A stretch of DNA of 64,000 nucleotides. Source: Peptoniphilus sp. GNH (GTDB lineage Bacteria; Bacillota; Clostridia; Tissierellales; Peptoniphilaceae). Shown one piece after another: positions 8,414 through 17,448 of the stretch. The DNA is taken from contig CP089931.1 of NCBI GenBank assembly GCA_021307325.1, positions 334,979 to 398,978 of the forward strand, written 5' to 3'. Made by a program: the position numbers and the translations under genes. The notes beneath the pieces are model-generated. The model was not told the DNA's origin, ran no database searches, and saw only the letters and a list, made by a program, of their open reading frames with translations. Position 1 is the stretch's first letter. Each line of letters opens with the position of its first letter.

Positions 8414-8788
8414 ATGTCAGAAGAGTTTATTATAGATAAGTTTGATAATGGTAGTATTCAAGTTTCGGAAAATGTAATTGCAACAATCGCATATACAAGT
8501 TGTGAGAAAATAGATGGTGTTGTAAATTTTCAAAGAGGAATTAAACAAGGCGCACTTGATATGTTAGGCTATAAAAATCAAGCAAGAGGTGTCAAAGTAT
8601 CTGTTTCTGAACACTCTACTGTAGTTGATATTTATGTCAGAATTGAATATGGAAGAAATCTTGTAGAAATTTCAAAAACTATACAAGAAACTGTAAGAGA
8701 GTCTATAGACAATATGTTAGATATTGAAGATATAATGATAAACGTTCATGTTATTGGCATTGAGATGATGGATGGAAAAATTAATTAA
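8414..8788 (+). CDS. Asp23/Gls24 family envelope stress-type protein
   Basis: A 124-residue protein. The start is ATG 8414, which follows AGGAGGG and lies downstream of the promoter; the open frame upstream overlaps the -35 box and cannot be coding. The Asp23 domain covers the whole protein: GSIQVSENVIATIAYTSCEK, VDIYVRIEYGRNLVEI and INVHVIGIEM. Family members are small cytosolic or membrane-associated proteins tied to cell-envelope homeostasis. In Clostridia an Asp23 gene usually sits before nusB, as here. The stop codon overlaps the nusB start by one base, so translation is coupled. Confidence 0.9.
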   Translation: MSEEFIIDKFDNGSIQVSENVIATIAYTSCEKIDGVVNFQRGIKQGALDMLGYKNQARGVKVSVSEHSTVVDIYVRIEYGRNLVEISKTIQETVRESIDNMLDIEDIMINVHVIGIEMMDGKIN

Positions 8789-9192
8789 TGAATGTAAGAA
8801 AAGCTAGAATAGGGTTGATTCAGCTTATGTTTCAAAATCAAATACAAGGAAATTTTGATGATGAAATGTGCAATATTTTCTTAGAATCTATGAATTTTGA
8901 ATCTGAAGAAGCCCAATATATAAAAGATAATTCTCAAAATTTAATTGCAGATCTCGACAAAATTGATAAGACAATCTCCGACAATTTGAGGGGTTGGTCT
9001 TTTGAAAGACTTTCTAAGATGGATTTGAGCATTCTTAGAGTCGCAGTTTACGAGATGCTTGTAAAAAAAGACTTAGCTCCAGCAATATCTATAAATGAAG
9101 CTGTGGAAATTGCAAAAAAATACGGAACTAATGACTCTAGTAAGTTTATAAATGGAATACTCGGAACAATTTATAGGAGTATGAAGGATTAA
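8788..9192 (+). CDS. nusB: Transcription antitermination factor NusB
   Basis: All-helical RNA-binding protein that with NusE (S10) recognises boxA in rRNA leader transcripts and supports antitermination. At 134 residues it matches the usual length. The N-terminal RKARIGLIQLMFQNQIQG and the C-terminal SINEAVEIAKKYG...KFINGILGTIYR are the conserved helices; the run ISINEAVEIAKKYG is the best family marker. The start ATG shares one base with the asp23 stop. A hairpin with a T-run lies 7 bases after the stop, so read-through into xseA may be partial. Confidence 0.95.
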   Translation: MNVRKARIGLIQLMFQNQIQGNFDDEMCNIFLESMNFESEEAQYIKDNSQNLIADLDKIDKTISDNLRGWSFERLSKMDLSILRVAVYEMLVKKDLAPAISINEAVEIAKKYGTNDSSKFINGILGTIYRSMKD

Positions 9193-9198
9193 TTTAAT

Positions 9199-9243
9199 GA
9201 AATATTTCAATATGAGTATTCATAGAGAAATATTTCCTTTTTT
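9199..9243 (+). terminator. Terminator-like hairpin ending three bases before the xseA start
   Basis: GAAATATTTC (9199-9208) is repeated as its own complement at 9227-9236. Inside, TATGA (9211-9215) pairs with TCATA (9220-9224) around GTAT, with one AA/GA internal loop. Six T follow (9238-9243). The stem is A/T-rich, so it is weaker than the other terminators here. It may be an attenuator rather than a full stop. Confidence 0.65.
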
Positions 9244-9246
9244 GTT

Positions 9247-10632
9247 ATGAACCCAATAAAAGTAAGAGAGCTTAACAATTACATAAGAAAGAATATCTCA
9301 ACGGATTATTTTTTGATGGATTTGGATGTAGAAGGAGAGGTATCTGATTTAAGAGTTCATAAGAGCTCTGGTCATATCTATCTGACGCTAAAAGACGACA
9401 AAAGCAGAATAAAAGTATTTTATAGAGATGGAATTAAAGATGTCCTATTTGATCTACAAGACGGGCAAAAAGTAATCGTCACTGGATATGTTGATTTTTT
9501 TGAAAAAACTGGAGATGCAGTATTTAATGCGGATAAAATTTCCTTATATGGTCAAGGTGCCTTATATGAAAAATTCTTACAATTGAAAGCAAAACTAGAC
9601 AGTGAAGGTTTATTTGATGCAGATAATAAAAAGAAAATCAAAGAATTTCCAAAATCTATAGCTTTGATTTCAGCTCAAGGCTCAGCTGCGATAAAAGATA
9701 CTATAAATGTTATAAAAAGAAGAAATAATATCCCAGATATTTTGATTTTTAATTCTCTAATGCAGGGCATTAAAGCGGCAGATGAGGTTTCTAATCAGAT
9801 AATACGCATAAATAAACTTAAATGTGCGGACGTCATAATCATAGCAAGAGGTGGGGGATCTTATGAAGATTTATACGCTTTTAATGACGAAAAACTTGCA
9901 AGAACTATATATTCTAGCGAAATTCCTGTTATAAGTGGGATTGGGCATGATATAGATTTTACAATAGCAGATTTTGTGGCAGATTTAAGAGCAGCCACTC
10001 CCACCGCTGCTGGAGAACTTGTTTGTAAACCTAAAAGTAGTCTTTACCAAGAACTTTATGAGATGGCAAAAACTGCAAAAAAGAGCATAGAATCACAATA
10101 CACTATTGAAAAAACTAGAGCAGAATTTTTACAAGGAGCCCTAAAAAGACTAAGTCCAGTTGCAAATTCATTGGATTTTTTAAAATCGTTGCAAGACTTG
10201 ATATCAAGGATGAGATTATCCTTGGACTCCAAGTTTTATGCTCGTGTAAATGACTTAAAATTAATGAAAAACAGTCTATATCTTAACTCATTTAAGAAAA
10301 AAATCAGCTCAATGAAAGATGATTTAAATAATTTGAAAAATAGGAATATGAGAGTTTTAAACTTCTCTATAAATTCCCGCCTAATCGATAATAAAAATAT
10401 GCTAAAACATCTCGAATTGTCATATAAAAGCAGCATGAAAAGGCAAAGTTATGAAATTTTAAGTTTGCGATATCGATTAGAGAAATTCAATAAAAAAATT
10501 GGATATCCTAGAATAATGCGCAAGGGGTTTCCTGTTTTTAGCATAGATGATCTTTCCAAAGATGACCTTGTGAGTCTTGTATTTAAGGATGGGGCATGTA
10601 AGGCACTAATATTGGATTTTGAGGAGAAGTAA
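9247..10632 (+). CDS. xseA: Exodeoxyribonuclease VII large subunit
   Basis: Catalytic subunit of exonuclease VII, which degrades single-stranded DNA from both ends. An N-terminal OB domain (1-100; VEGEVSDLRVHKSSGHIYLTL) is followed by the catalytic region with ALISAQGSAAIKDTINVIKRR and IIARGGGSYEDLYAFNDE, then GIGHDIDFTIADFVADLRAATPTAAGE. A long coiled-coil region (about 270-430) binds the small subunits. The start ATG 9247 agrees with family N-termini, yet I see no Shine-Dalgarno sequence: the preceding bases are the T-run of a hairpin. xseB follows with a one-base overlap. Confidence 0.95.
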   Translation: MNPIKVRELNNYIRKNISTDYFLMDLDVEGEVSDLRVHKSSGHIYLTLKDDKSRIKVFYRDGIKDVLFDLQDGQKVIVTGYVDFFEKTGDAVFNADKISLYGQGALYEKFLQLKAKLDSEGLFDADNKKKIKEFPKSIALISAQGSAAIKDTINVIKRRNNIPDILIFNSLMQGIKAADEVSNQIIRINKLKCADVIIIARGGGSYEDLYAFNDEKLARTIYSSEIPVISGIGHDIDFTIADFVADLRAATPTAAGELVCKPKSSLYQELYEMAKTAKKSIESQYTIEKTRAEFLQGALKRLSPVANSLDFLKSLQDLISRMRLSLDSKFYARVNDLKLMKNSLYLNSFKKKISSMKDDLNNLKNRNMRVLNFSINSRLIDNKNMLKHLELSYKSSMKRQSYEILSLRYRLEKFNKKIGYPRIMRKGFPVFSIDDLSKDDLVSLVFKDGACKALILDFEEK

Positions 10633-10850
10633 TGGAAAAATATAATAACTATGAAGAAGCATATGCTGAGTTAGAAAAAATTGTAAAAGAATTGGAATCA
10701 GGAAAGCCTAGTCTTGATGAAAGTGTGGCTTTGTATGAAAAGGGAATAGAGATATATAAATATTTGGAAAATATATTAAAAAGTTATGAAGGCAAAATTA
10801 TTTCTATGACAGACGATTTAGAAAAGACAGAAGAAGAAGGTGACAAATAG
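10632..10850 (+). CDS. xseB: Exodeoxyribonuclease VII small subunit
   Basis: The 72-residue partner of XseA; several copies wrap around the large-subunit coiled coil to form active exonuclease VII. The classical helical hairpin is visible: YEEAYAELEKIVKELESGKP, then LDESVALYEKGIEIYKYLE. A short acidic tail ends the protein. GAGGAG precedes the ATG, which shares its first base with the xseA stop; its own stop shares one base with the GTG start of ispA. This tight spacing places xseA, xseB, ispA and tlyA in one transcript. Confidence 0.95.
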   Translation: MEKYNNYEEAYAELEKIVKELESGKPSLDESVALYEKGIEIYKYLENILKSYEGKIISMTDDLEKTEEEGDK

Positions 10851-11701
10851 TGAATGAGTACTCTGATTATTTAGATCTAATTGAAAATTTTCTTTTTGAT
10901 AGCATAGTAAGTCAGGACTCATATCAGCAAAAACTCTATGATTCCATGAAATACTCTCTCATGTCAGGCGGAAAGAGAATCAGACCGCTTATGTGCCTTT
11001 TGACTTGTCAGATGTTTACAAATGATTTCGAAAAAGCCTTGGCGTATGCTTGCGGCATTGAACTTATTCACACGTATTCATTAATTCATGACGACTTGCC
11101 TGCTATGGATAATGATGATTTCAGAAGAAACAAGCCGACCAACCATAAAGTCTATGGAGAAGCAATCGCTATTTTAGCTGGAGATAGCCTCTTAAATCTG
11201 GCTTCTGAGGTCATGGTAAAAGAAGCTCTAAAATATGAAGATAAAAACGATATGATAAGAGCTCTTGAAGCCATAAAATGTATCTTTTCATCTTCTGGAG
11301 CAAAGGGGATGGCAGGAGGACAGGCTATAGATTTACTATATGATTCTAAAAATTCAAATTTTGATATATGTAAGAGCATGTATAGATTGAAAACAGGAGA
11401 GCTTTTTAAGGCTTCGATAGTTTCTGGTGCCATAATTGGAGGAGCTGATGAAGTGCAAGTAGCAAATCTTGCAGACATAGCTTATGATATTGGACTTGCT
11501 TATCAGATATATGATGATATTCTAGACATAAAAAAAGATCAAGAAATAGGCAAAAATACTATAATTCAATTTTTAGATAAAGAGCCAATCGAATATGCTA
11601 GAGAGCTTACTCAGAGAGCTCTTGAAAATTTGGCTGATCTTGAATTAAAATCTGAAAAACTTGAAGACTTGTTTTTGAAAATTTTAAAAAGGAAATCATA
11701 A
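10850..11701 (+). CDS. ispA: Polyprenyl synthetase (farnesyl/geranyl diphosphate synthase type)
   Basis: Trans-prenyltransferase that condenses isopentenyl diphosphate with allylic diphosphates, probably giving farnesyl diphosphate for undecaprenyl lipids. The 283-residue protein starts at GTG 10850. Key motifs are GGKRIRPLM, the first aspartate-rich motif HDDLPAMDND, MAGGQAIDL, and the second aspartate motif YQIYDDILD. Size and position (after xseB, before tlyA) match the Firmicutes IspA. It supplies the same isoprenoid pathway as the IspH domain encoded at 22474. Exact chain length cannot be read with certainty. Confidence 0.93.
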   Translation: MNEYSDYLDLIENFLFDSIVSQDSYQQKLYDSMKYSLMSGGKRIRPLMCLLTCQMFTNDFEKALAYACGIELIHTYSLIHDDLPAMDNDDFRRNKPTNHKVYGEAIAILAGDSLLNLASEVMVKEALKYEDKNDMIRALEAIKCIFSSSGAKGMAGGQAIDLLYDSKNSNFDICKSMYRLKTGELFKASIVSGAIIGGADEVQVANLADIAYDIGLAYQIYDDILDIKKDQEIGKNTIIQFLDKEPIEYARELTQRALENLADLELKSEKLEDLFLKILKRKS

Positions 11702-12513
11702 TGGAAAAGGAAAGAGCTGATTTACTTCTAGTTTATAAAGGCTTTGTAGACTCAAGAGAGAAGGGGAAAAGGCTTATAATGACTGGCAATGTATTTGTCG
11801 GGAGCGAAAGAATAGAAAAACCTGGTCAACAAATAAATGTCGATGCAGATCTAAGAGTTAAAGGAGAACCTTTAAAATATGTGAGTAGGGGCGGGCTCAA
11901 ATTAGAAAAAATTATTGAATGTTTTGACATAGACATTAAGGATAAAATATGTATGGATGTTGGAGCATCCACAGGAGGTTTTACCGATTGCATGCTTCAA
12001 CATGGTGCTAAAAAAGTCTATTCTATTGATGTTGGGACTAACCAGCTTGCATATAAGCTTAGAATCGACCCAAGGGTCATAGTACGTGAAAAATGCAACT
12101 TTAGGAATATAGACATATCATCCATACCAGAACAAGTGGATTTTATATCAATTGATGTGTCTTTTATTTCCTTGGAATTGATTTTGCCTAATGCAAAAAA
12201 AATGTTGAAAAATGATGGAAGTATTTGTGCTCTTATAAAGCCTCAATTTGAAGCAGGCAAGGATAAGGTTGGCAAGAATGGTATTGTTAGAGAGAAATCT
12301 ACCCACTATGAAGTCGTAAATAGGATACTTGAGTTCGCAAATTCTTTAGGGCTTTATATCAATACTTTGACTTATTCTCCTATAAGAGGCGCTGGAGGTA
12401 ACATAGAGTTTTTAGCTTTGTTTGAAAAAATGTCTGATTCTATTGAAAATAAAGAAATAGATTTAAGAGAAATGATAAAAAGAATAATTGATATGGCGCA
12501 TGAATTAGGGTGA
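11701..12513 (+). CDS. tlyA: TlyA-type rRNA 2'-O-methyltransferase
   Basis: A 270-residue protein with an N-terminal S4 RNA-binding domain (about 5-65; ERADLLLVYKGFVDSREKGK) and an FtsJ/RrmJ-like SAM methyltransferase domain. The SAM-binding loop is DVGASTGGFTD starting at residue 86, and further motifs are SIDVSFISLE and LIKPQFEAGK. In other bacteria TlyA methylates ribosomal RNA ribose at cytidines of 16S and/or 23S, which affects capreomycin sensitivity; older work called it a hemolysin. Its start overlaps the ispA stop by one base. recN follows after 3 bases. Confidence 0.93.
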   Translation: MEKERADLLLVYKGFVDSREKGKRLIMTGNVFVGSERIEKPGQQINVDADLRVKGEPLKYVSRGGLKLEKIIECFDIDIKDKICMDVGASTGGFTDCMLQHGAKKVYSIDVGTNQLAYKLRIDPRVIVREKCNFRNIDISSIPEQVDFISIDVSFISLELILPNAKKMLKNDGSICALIKPQFEAGKDKVGKNGIVREKSTHYEVVNRILEFANSLGLYINTLTYSPIRGAGGNIEFLALFEKMSDSIENKEIDLREMIKRIIDMAHELG

Positions 12514-12516
12514 CTT

Positions 12517-14190
12517 ATGCTTTTAGAATTGAATGTACAAAATTTTGCTATAATAGATGATATTAAAATTGAATTCACAAGCGGATTTAATGTTTTGACG
12601 GGAGAAACTGGATCTGGAAAGTCGATAATTATAGATGCTCTTGCTTTGGTTTTAGGAAAGAGGGCAAACAAGGATTCCATAAGAAATGGAAGAGAAAGTG
12701 CCTTTATAGAAGCTCTATTTAGCGTTGATGATGAATATTTGATTAATTATTTGGATGATTTAGGATTCGGGTTAGATTCAAGCTTGATAATATCAAGAGA
12801 AATATTTAAAGATAAGCCTTCGAAGCTAAGGATAAATGGAAGGCTTGCTCAGATGAGTACATTAAAAGAAATTACTAGCCAAATAATTGATATTTTCGCC
12901 CAAGAAGAGTCTCAATCACTTATGGATTTGTCAAATCAAAGAGAACTTTTAGATTCTTTCGCACCAAAAGAACAGATTGAGCTTTTGACTCAAATGAAAA
13001 ATACATATAAGGACATGAAAATATTAAAAGATAAGTATGATGCTGCTGCAATGGATGAGTCAAAAAGACAAAGAGAAGTAGATATTTTAGATTTCCAAAT
13101 TAAAGAAATAGACGATGCGAATTTAAAAGAAGATGATTTCTCAACTCTAGAAGACGAGTATAAAAAAGCTGCTAATTCTGAAAAAATTTTAAAAAATTTA
13201 AAGGATTCTCTTTGCATATTGAAGACATCAGATAGGCAAGAGTCTGTAGTTGATGGACTCGATAGAATAATTTCTTTGCTTGATGGACTTGAAAATTTCA
13301 CTAACGATTTTGAATTTTTAAAAAATGACATTCTTGATATAAGGTATAGACTAGATGATATAGCTTGTGAACTTGAAGATCAAATTAGCTTGGCAGATAT
13401 AGACGAATCGGAAATAGATAGACTTATATCCAGAATAGATATTGTAAATAATTTAAAGTCAAAGTACGGGGAAAGTCTTGCAAAAATTTTAGATTTTAGA
13501 GACGAATCGGCAAATAGATTGGCATTTTTAGAAAACTTGGATAAGGAAAGAGAGAATTTAAAAAAGTCTCTTGAAAATCTTGAGATAAGATGCAAAGAAA
13601 TAGCTGATTGCTTGACTCAAAATAGAATTAAAGCTGGCGAATTTTTGACTAAAAGTTTAGATGAAGAGTTTAAACAGCTTAATATGTCTGATGCCAAGTT
13701 TAGATTAGATTTAAAGGCTCAAGACTTAGGCCCAGATGGCAAGGATCAAATTGAATATATGATAAAAACAAATATAGGAGAAGACTTCAAACCTCTATCT
13801 AAAATAGCATCAGGAGGAGAAATGTCCAGAATGATGTTGGGATTTAAATCAATATTAGCTAGAAAGGATAAGATTTCTTGCCTTATATTTGATGAAATAG
13901 ATACAGGAATAAGTGGTAGAACTGCTCGTATTGTAGCAGGTAAAATAAAGAATTTATCTAAAGAAAGACAAGTCATAGCTGTGTCACATTTGCCACAAAT
14001 AGTTGCATCGGCAGATAGCCATTACTTAATAGAAAAGAAACATAAAGACAGAGCTACTTTCTCAAATATAAGAAAGTTAGATGAAAAAGAGAGAGTTGAA
14101 GAAGTGGCAAGACTTTTAGGTGGGATTGAAATTACTAAAGCGAGCTTAGATGCCGCTAAAGAATTAATTGATGAAGGGAGAGATCAATGA
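12517..14190 (+). CDS. recN: DNA repair protein RecN
   Basis: SMC-like ATPase of double-strand break repair. Walker A is GETGSGKS at residues 29-36, the signature is ASGGEMSRMMLGFKSI, and Walker B is CLIFDEIDTG with Asp about 459 and Glu about 460. Between them lies a long antiparallel coiled coil (about 150-370), rich in Lys, Glu, Asp and Leu. Length (557) is normal. The gene follows tlyA, a common order in Firmicutes, and its TGA overlaps the ATG of the Nudix gene by four bases. No LexA box is visible, consistent with its place inside a long operon. Confidence 0.95.
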   Translation: MLLELNVQNFAIIDDIKIEFTSGFNVLTGETGSGKSIIIDALALVLGKRANKDSIRNGRESAFIEALFSVDDEYLINYLDDLGFGLDSSLIISREIFKDKPSKLRINGRLAQMSTLKEITSQIIDIFAQEESQSLMDLSNQRELLDSFAPKEQIELLTQMKNTYKDMKILKDKYDAAAMDESKRQREVDILDFQIKEIDDANLKEDDFSTLEDEYKKAANSEKILKNLKDSLCILKTSDRQESVVDGLDRIISLLDGLENFTNDFEFLKNDILDIRYRLDDIACELEDQISLADIDESEIDRLISRIDIVNNLKSKYGESLAKILDFRDESANRLAFLENLDKERENLKKSLENLEIRCKEIADCLTQNRIKAGEFLTKSLDEEFKQLNMSDAKFRLDLKAQDLGPDGKDQIEYMIKTNIGEDFKPLSKIASGGEMSRMMLGFKSILARKDKISCLIFDEIDTGISGRTARIVAGKIKNLSKERQVIAVSHLPQIVASADSHYLIEKKHKDRATFSNIRKLDEKERVEEVARLLGGIEITKASLDAAKELIDEGRDQ

Positions 14191-14732
14191 GTATACGGGA
14201 AAAAACTATGCAATCCAACAAAGTATTTGAAGGTAAAATTTTTTCTGTTAGAGTTGATACTGTTGAATTACCCAATGCTAAGTACGCAAAAAGGGAAATT
14301 GTAGAGCATAAAGGCGCTGCTGCAGCGGTGTGTGTAAATAATGATGGGAAATTGATTTTTGTACGACAGTTTAGAAAAGCTTGCGATGAAATCTTGCTTG
14401 AAATACCTGCTGGAAAATTAGAAATCGGAGAAAAACCAATTGATTGCATAAGAAGAGAAGTAGAAGAAGAAACTGGATATACAGATGGAAAATTTGAATA
14501 TATAACAGAGTTTTACACGTCTGCAGGTTTTTCTAATGAAAAGATTCATCTTTTTTTGGCGCATGATTTAAAGGCTGGACAAAGTCATCCAGATGAGGAT
14601 GAATATGTAGAAGTTGAAATTTATAGCCTTGAGGAAGCTTTAAAAATGATAGAGCTTGGTGAGATAATGGATGCCAAGACGATAATAGGAATTTTATATT
14701 ATAAAAATATGAGGAGTTTAAATGGAATATAA
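14187..14732 (+). CDS. Nudix hydrolase, ADP-ribose pyrophosphatase type
   Basis: A 181-residue Nudix enzyme, probably cleaving ADP-ribose to AMP and ribose 5-phosphate. The Nudix box runs from about residue 76 and fits G-x5-E-x7-REVEEETG, containing all metal-binding glutamates. The upstream part (KREIVEHKGAAAAVCV...VRQFRKACDEILLEIPAGK) is the typical NudF N-terminal dimerisation region. The start is ATG 14187, overlapping the recN stop as ATGA and preceded by AAGGGAG; a second Met at 14208 is possible. The gene overlaps the following nucleoside phosphorylase by 11 bases, which fits a nucleotide salvage setting. Confidence 0.9.
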   Translation: MSIREKTMQSNKVFEGKIFSVRVDTVELPNAKYAKREIVEHKGAAAAVCVNNDGKLIFVRQFRKACDEILLEIPAGKLEIGEKPIDCIRREVEEETGYTDGKFEYITEFYTSAGFSNEKIHLFLAHDLKAGQSHPDEDEYVEVEIYSLEEALKMIELGEIMDAKTIIGILYYKNMRSLNGI

Positions 14733-15528
14733 GGACATATTAAAGAGTGTAAGGAATAAAATAGATATAAACCCAGAACTTGGAATCATTTTAGGTTCAG
14801 GTCTTAATAATTATGCCGAAAATATTGAAAATCAAAAATCTTTAAAATATTCTGATATTGAAGGATTCGTAGACTCAACCGTCAAGGGACACAGCGGAGA
14901 GTATATTTATGGTGAATTGAATGGCAAGAAAGTAATATGCATGAAGGGAAGAATTCATTATTATGAAGGTCATCCAATAGGCAGAGTGGTTCTTCCACTT
15001 AGAATAATGCTAGATTTGGGAATTAAAACTCTAATTGTTACCAATGCTTGCGGAGGAGTAAATTTAGAATATAGACCAGGTGATTTGATGATTATTAAAG
15101 ATCACATAAATTTTACAGGAGTTAATCCTTTAATAGGACCAAACGATGACACATTAGGACCAAGATTTCCTGACATGACCTATACTTACGACAGGGAATT
15201 AATAAATATTGCAAAAAGATGCGCTAAAGAATCTCATATGGACATAAAAGAAGGAGTTTATATGTGGTTTACAGGACCAGCCTATGAAACTCCTGCAGAA
15301 GTTAAAATGGCAAGAATTCTTGGAGCAGATGCGGTTGGGATGAGTACAGTACCGGAAGTGATTTTAGCTCACCACAGAGGAGTTAGAGTCTTAGGCATAT
15401 CTTGCATTACTAATATGGCGGCTGGTATATTGGACAAACCTCTTGCCCACGAAGATGTGGTTGAGGTATCGAATATAGTAAAGGACAAGTTTGCGAATCT
15501 TGTCTCAAGTATAGTTAGGAGTATCTAA
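14722..15528 (+). CDS. Purine nucleoside phosphorylase (PNP-I, trimeric type)
   Basis: Phosphorolysis of inosine and guanosine (and deoxy forms) to base and ribose 1-phosphate. The 268-residue protein shows ILGSGLNNYAENI (phosphate loop), KGHSGEYIYGEL, GRIHYYEGHP, VTNACGGVN, FTGVNPLIGPN, FTGPAYETPAEV and the GMSTVPEV segment that contacts the nucleoside. These place it in the mammalian-like trimeric class rather than the hexameric DeoD class. The ATG has GAGGAG. The next gene, pyrimidine-nucleoside phosphorylase, starts one base after the stop, so both salvage enzymes are made together. Confidence 0.93.
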   Translation: MEYKDILKSVRNKIDINPELGIILGSGLNNYAENIENQKSLKYSDIEGFVDSTVKGHSGEYIYGELNGKKVICMKGRIHYYEGHPIGRVVLPLRIMLDLGIKTLIVTNACGGVNLEYRPGDLMIIKDHINFTGVNPLIGPNDDTLGPRFPDMTYTYDRELINIAKRCAKESHMDIKEGVYMWFTGPAYETPAEVKMARILGADAVGMSTVPEVILAHHRGVRVLGISCITNMAAGILDKPLAHEDVVEVSNIVKDKFANLVSSIVRSI

Positions 15529-15529
15529 T

Positions 15530-16825
15530 ATGAATATGTATGACATAATTGAGAAGAAAAAACTCAATCTGCCTCTTGATGACGATGAGATAAAATATGT
15601 AATAGATGGGTATACCAAGGGGGATATACCAGATTATCAAGTGTCAGCCCTTTTGATGGCTATATATTTTAATAAAATGAATTTTGACGAAACTCTATGC
15701 CTAACAGATTGCATGCTACATTCTGGAGATGTAACTGATCTTAGCGGTATAAAAAAGGTTAAGCTTGATAAGCACTCCACAGGTGGAGTAGGAGATAAAG
15801 TCTCTTTAATTTTAGGCCCTGTTGTCGCTTCTTGTGGGGCTTGTTTTGCTAAAATGTCTGGTAGAGGTCTGGGACACACTGGAGGGACTTTAGATAAGCT
15901 AGAATCAATTCCAGGATTTCGTGTAGAAATAAGTCCAGATGAATTTGAAAAAATATCAAACGAAGTAGGACTTTCAATTTGTGGACAAACTGGAAATATC
16001 ACACCGGCAGATAAGAAACTTTATGCACTTAGGGATGCGACAGCGACTGTGGACAATGTTTCTCTAATAAGCTCAAGTATAATGAGTAAAAAAATAGCTG
16101 TTGATTCAGACTGCCTCCTTTTAGATGTAAAAGTCGGCTCTGGTGCTTTTATGAAAAATGTAGCCAAGGCAGAGGAATTGGCAAGACTCATGGTAAAAAT
16201 CGGCAATGCATTTAAAAGACCAACTAAGGCTCTTGTAACAAACATGGATAAACCTCTGGGCAAGGCTATAGGAAATTCTTTAGAAGTTATAGAAGCTGTA
16301 AATACATTAAAGGGAAATGGACCAGAGGATATCCACACCTTAGTCATCACAATAGCTGGAAAGCTCCTTCATATGGCACATCTTGTAAAGTCTGAAGAAG
16401 ATGGTATAAAAATGGCAGAAGAGTCAATAAAGAATGGAAAAGCCTTCGAAAAGCTTAAAGAATTTGTGAAAGCTCAATCTGGAGATGTAAGCTATATTGA
16501 AGACACTTCAAAATTTGAATTGTCAACGCCATATCCTTTATATGCAGAAAAGTCGGGTTATATAGAAAAAATGGATGCCCTATCTTTTGGAGAAGTAGCA
16601 AGAAATTTAGGAGCCGGCAGAGAAAGAATGGATAGTGTCCTAGATATGGGAGCTGGAATTTTATTAGAAAAAACTGTGGGTGAATGGGTGAATAAGGGTG
16701 AAAAAATTCTAACCATCTATACAAAAAAAGATACTTATAAATCAGAATTAGAATTTTTAAGCAAAAATATATTAATATCAGATCATCCTGTTAAAGTTTC
16801 TCTCATATATGAGGAGATTGATTAG
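15530..16825 (+). CDS. pdp: Pyrimidine-nucleoside phosphorylase
   Basis: Cleaves uridine, deoxyuridine and thymidine with phosphate. The 431-residue length is the family norm. An N-terminal helical domain (about 1-65) is followed by the glycine-rich alpha/beta domain with KHSTGGVGDKVSLILGP and MSGRGLGHTGGTLDKLESIP, the signature of thymidine/pyrimidine phosphorylases. SSSIMSKKIA and LDVKVGSGAFMK supply more active-site residues, and the C-terminal PYNP domain follows. The start could be ATG 15530 or 15536 (MYDIIEKKK); TTAGGAG suits the first. Its stop overlaps the GTG of the membrane protease gene. Confidence 0.95.
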   Translation: MNMYDIIEKKKLNLPLDDDEIKYVIDGYTKGDIPDYQVSALLMAIYFNKMNFDETLCLTDCMLHSGDVTDLSGIKKVKLDKHSTGGVGDKVSLILGPVVASCGACFAKMSGRGLGHTGGTLDKLESIPGFRVEISPDEFEKISNEVGLSICGQTGNITPADKKLYALRDATATVDNVSLISSSIMSKKIAVDSDCLLLDVKVGSGAFMKNVAKAEELARLMVKIGNAFKRPTKALVTNMDKPLGKAIGNSLEVIEAVNTLKGNGPEDIHTLVITIAGKLLHMAHLVKSEEDGIKMAEESIKNGKAFEKLKEFVKAQSGDVSYIEDTSKFELSTPYPLYAEKSGYIEKMDALSFGEVARNLGAGRERMDSVLDMGAGILLEKTVGEWVNKGEKILTIYTKKDTYKSELEFLSKNILISDHPVKVSLIYEEID

Positions 16826-17448
16826 TGAAAAATCTAATCAGTGTAGAAACTCTATCCTACGTGGTAGGACTTTTATTAGCTATAATCCCCCATGAGATTG
16901 GGCATGCTCTTGTTGCATACCTTATGGGGGATTCTACGGCTAAAGAAAGTGGAAGATTTTCTTTAAACCCTTTTAGACACTTGGATCCATTGGGGATCAT
17001 TTCTCTATTATTATTCAGATTTGGCTGGGCAAAGCCTGTGCCAATCGATCCTAGAAGATTCAAAAAAAAGAAATTAGGAATGGTTCTAGTATCACTTGCG
17101 GGTATTTTTGTAAATTTTATAATTCTTCTGATTTCTGGGGCTATGTATGTTTACGCTAATATAAATGATTTTTCAATTATTTCTATGTTTAGCTTAGATA
17201 TAATGAGATTTAATGCTACATTGGCGATATTTAATCTAATACCCTTGCCACCCCTGGATGGCTCTAAGCTGCTTGCTACATTTTTGCCAGACAAAATTGA
17301 ATTTTTATTCTACAAATATGAAAGAATTCTTTATGTATTTTTAATATTTGTTATTTTTTCTGGCTATATTAATAATATTATGCTTCCCTTAGTTTCTAAT
17401 ATGTTGAACCTTTCACTAAAATTTGGAGTTATGATTAATGGATTATAG
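16825..17448 (+). CDS. Site-2 protease family (M50) membrane metalloprotease
   Basis: A 207-residue integral membrane zinc protease. The catalytic motif HEIGH is at residues 23-27 within the first transmembrane helix, and the third zinc-ligand region is NLIPLPPLDGSKL in a later helix; about five hydrophobic segments are visible. It belongs to the small YwhC-like group that lacks a PDZ domain. Such proteases cut transmembrane proteins, but the substrate here is unknown. The start is GTG 16825 with GAGGAGA. The gene overlaps scpA by 11 bases; an M50 gene before scpAB is a recurrent Firmicutes arrangement. Confidence 0.88.
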   Translation: MKNLISVETLSYVVGLLLAIIPHEIGHALVAYLMGDSTAKESGRFSLNPFRHLDPLGIISLLLFRFGWAKPVPIDPRRFKKKKLGMVLVSLAGIFVNFIILLISGAMYVYANINDFSIISMFSLDIMRFNATLAIFNLIPLPPLDGSKLLATFLPDKIEFLFYKYERILYVFLIFVIFSGYINNIMLPLVSNMLNLSLKFGVMINGL

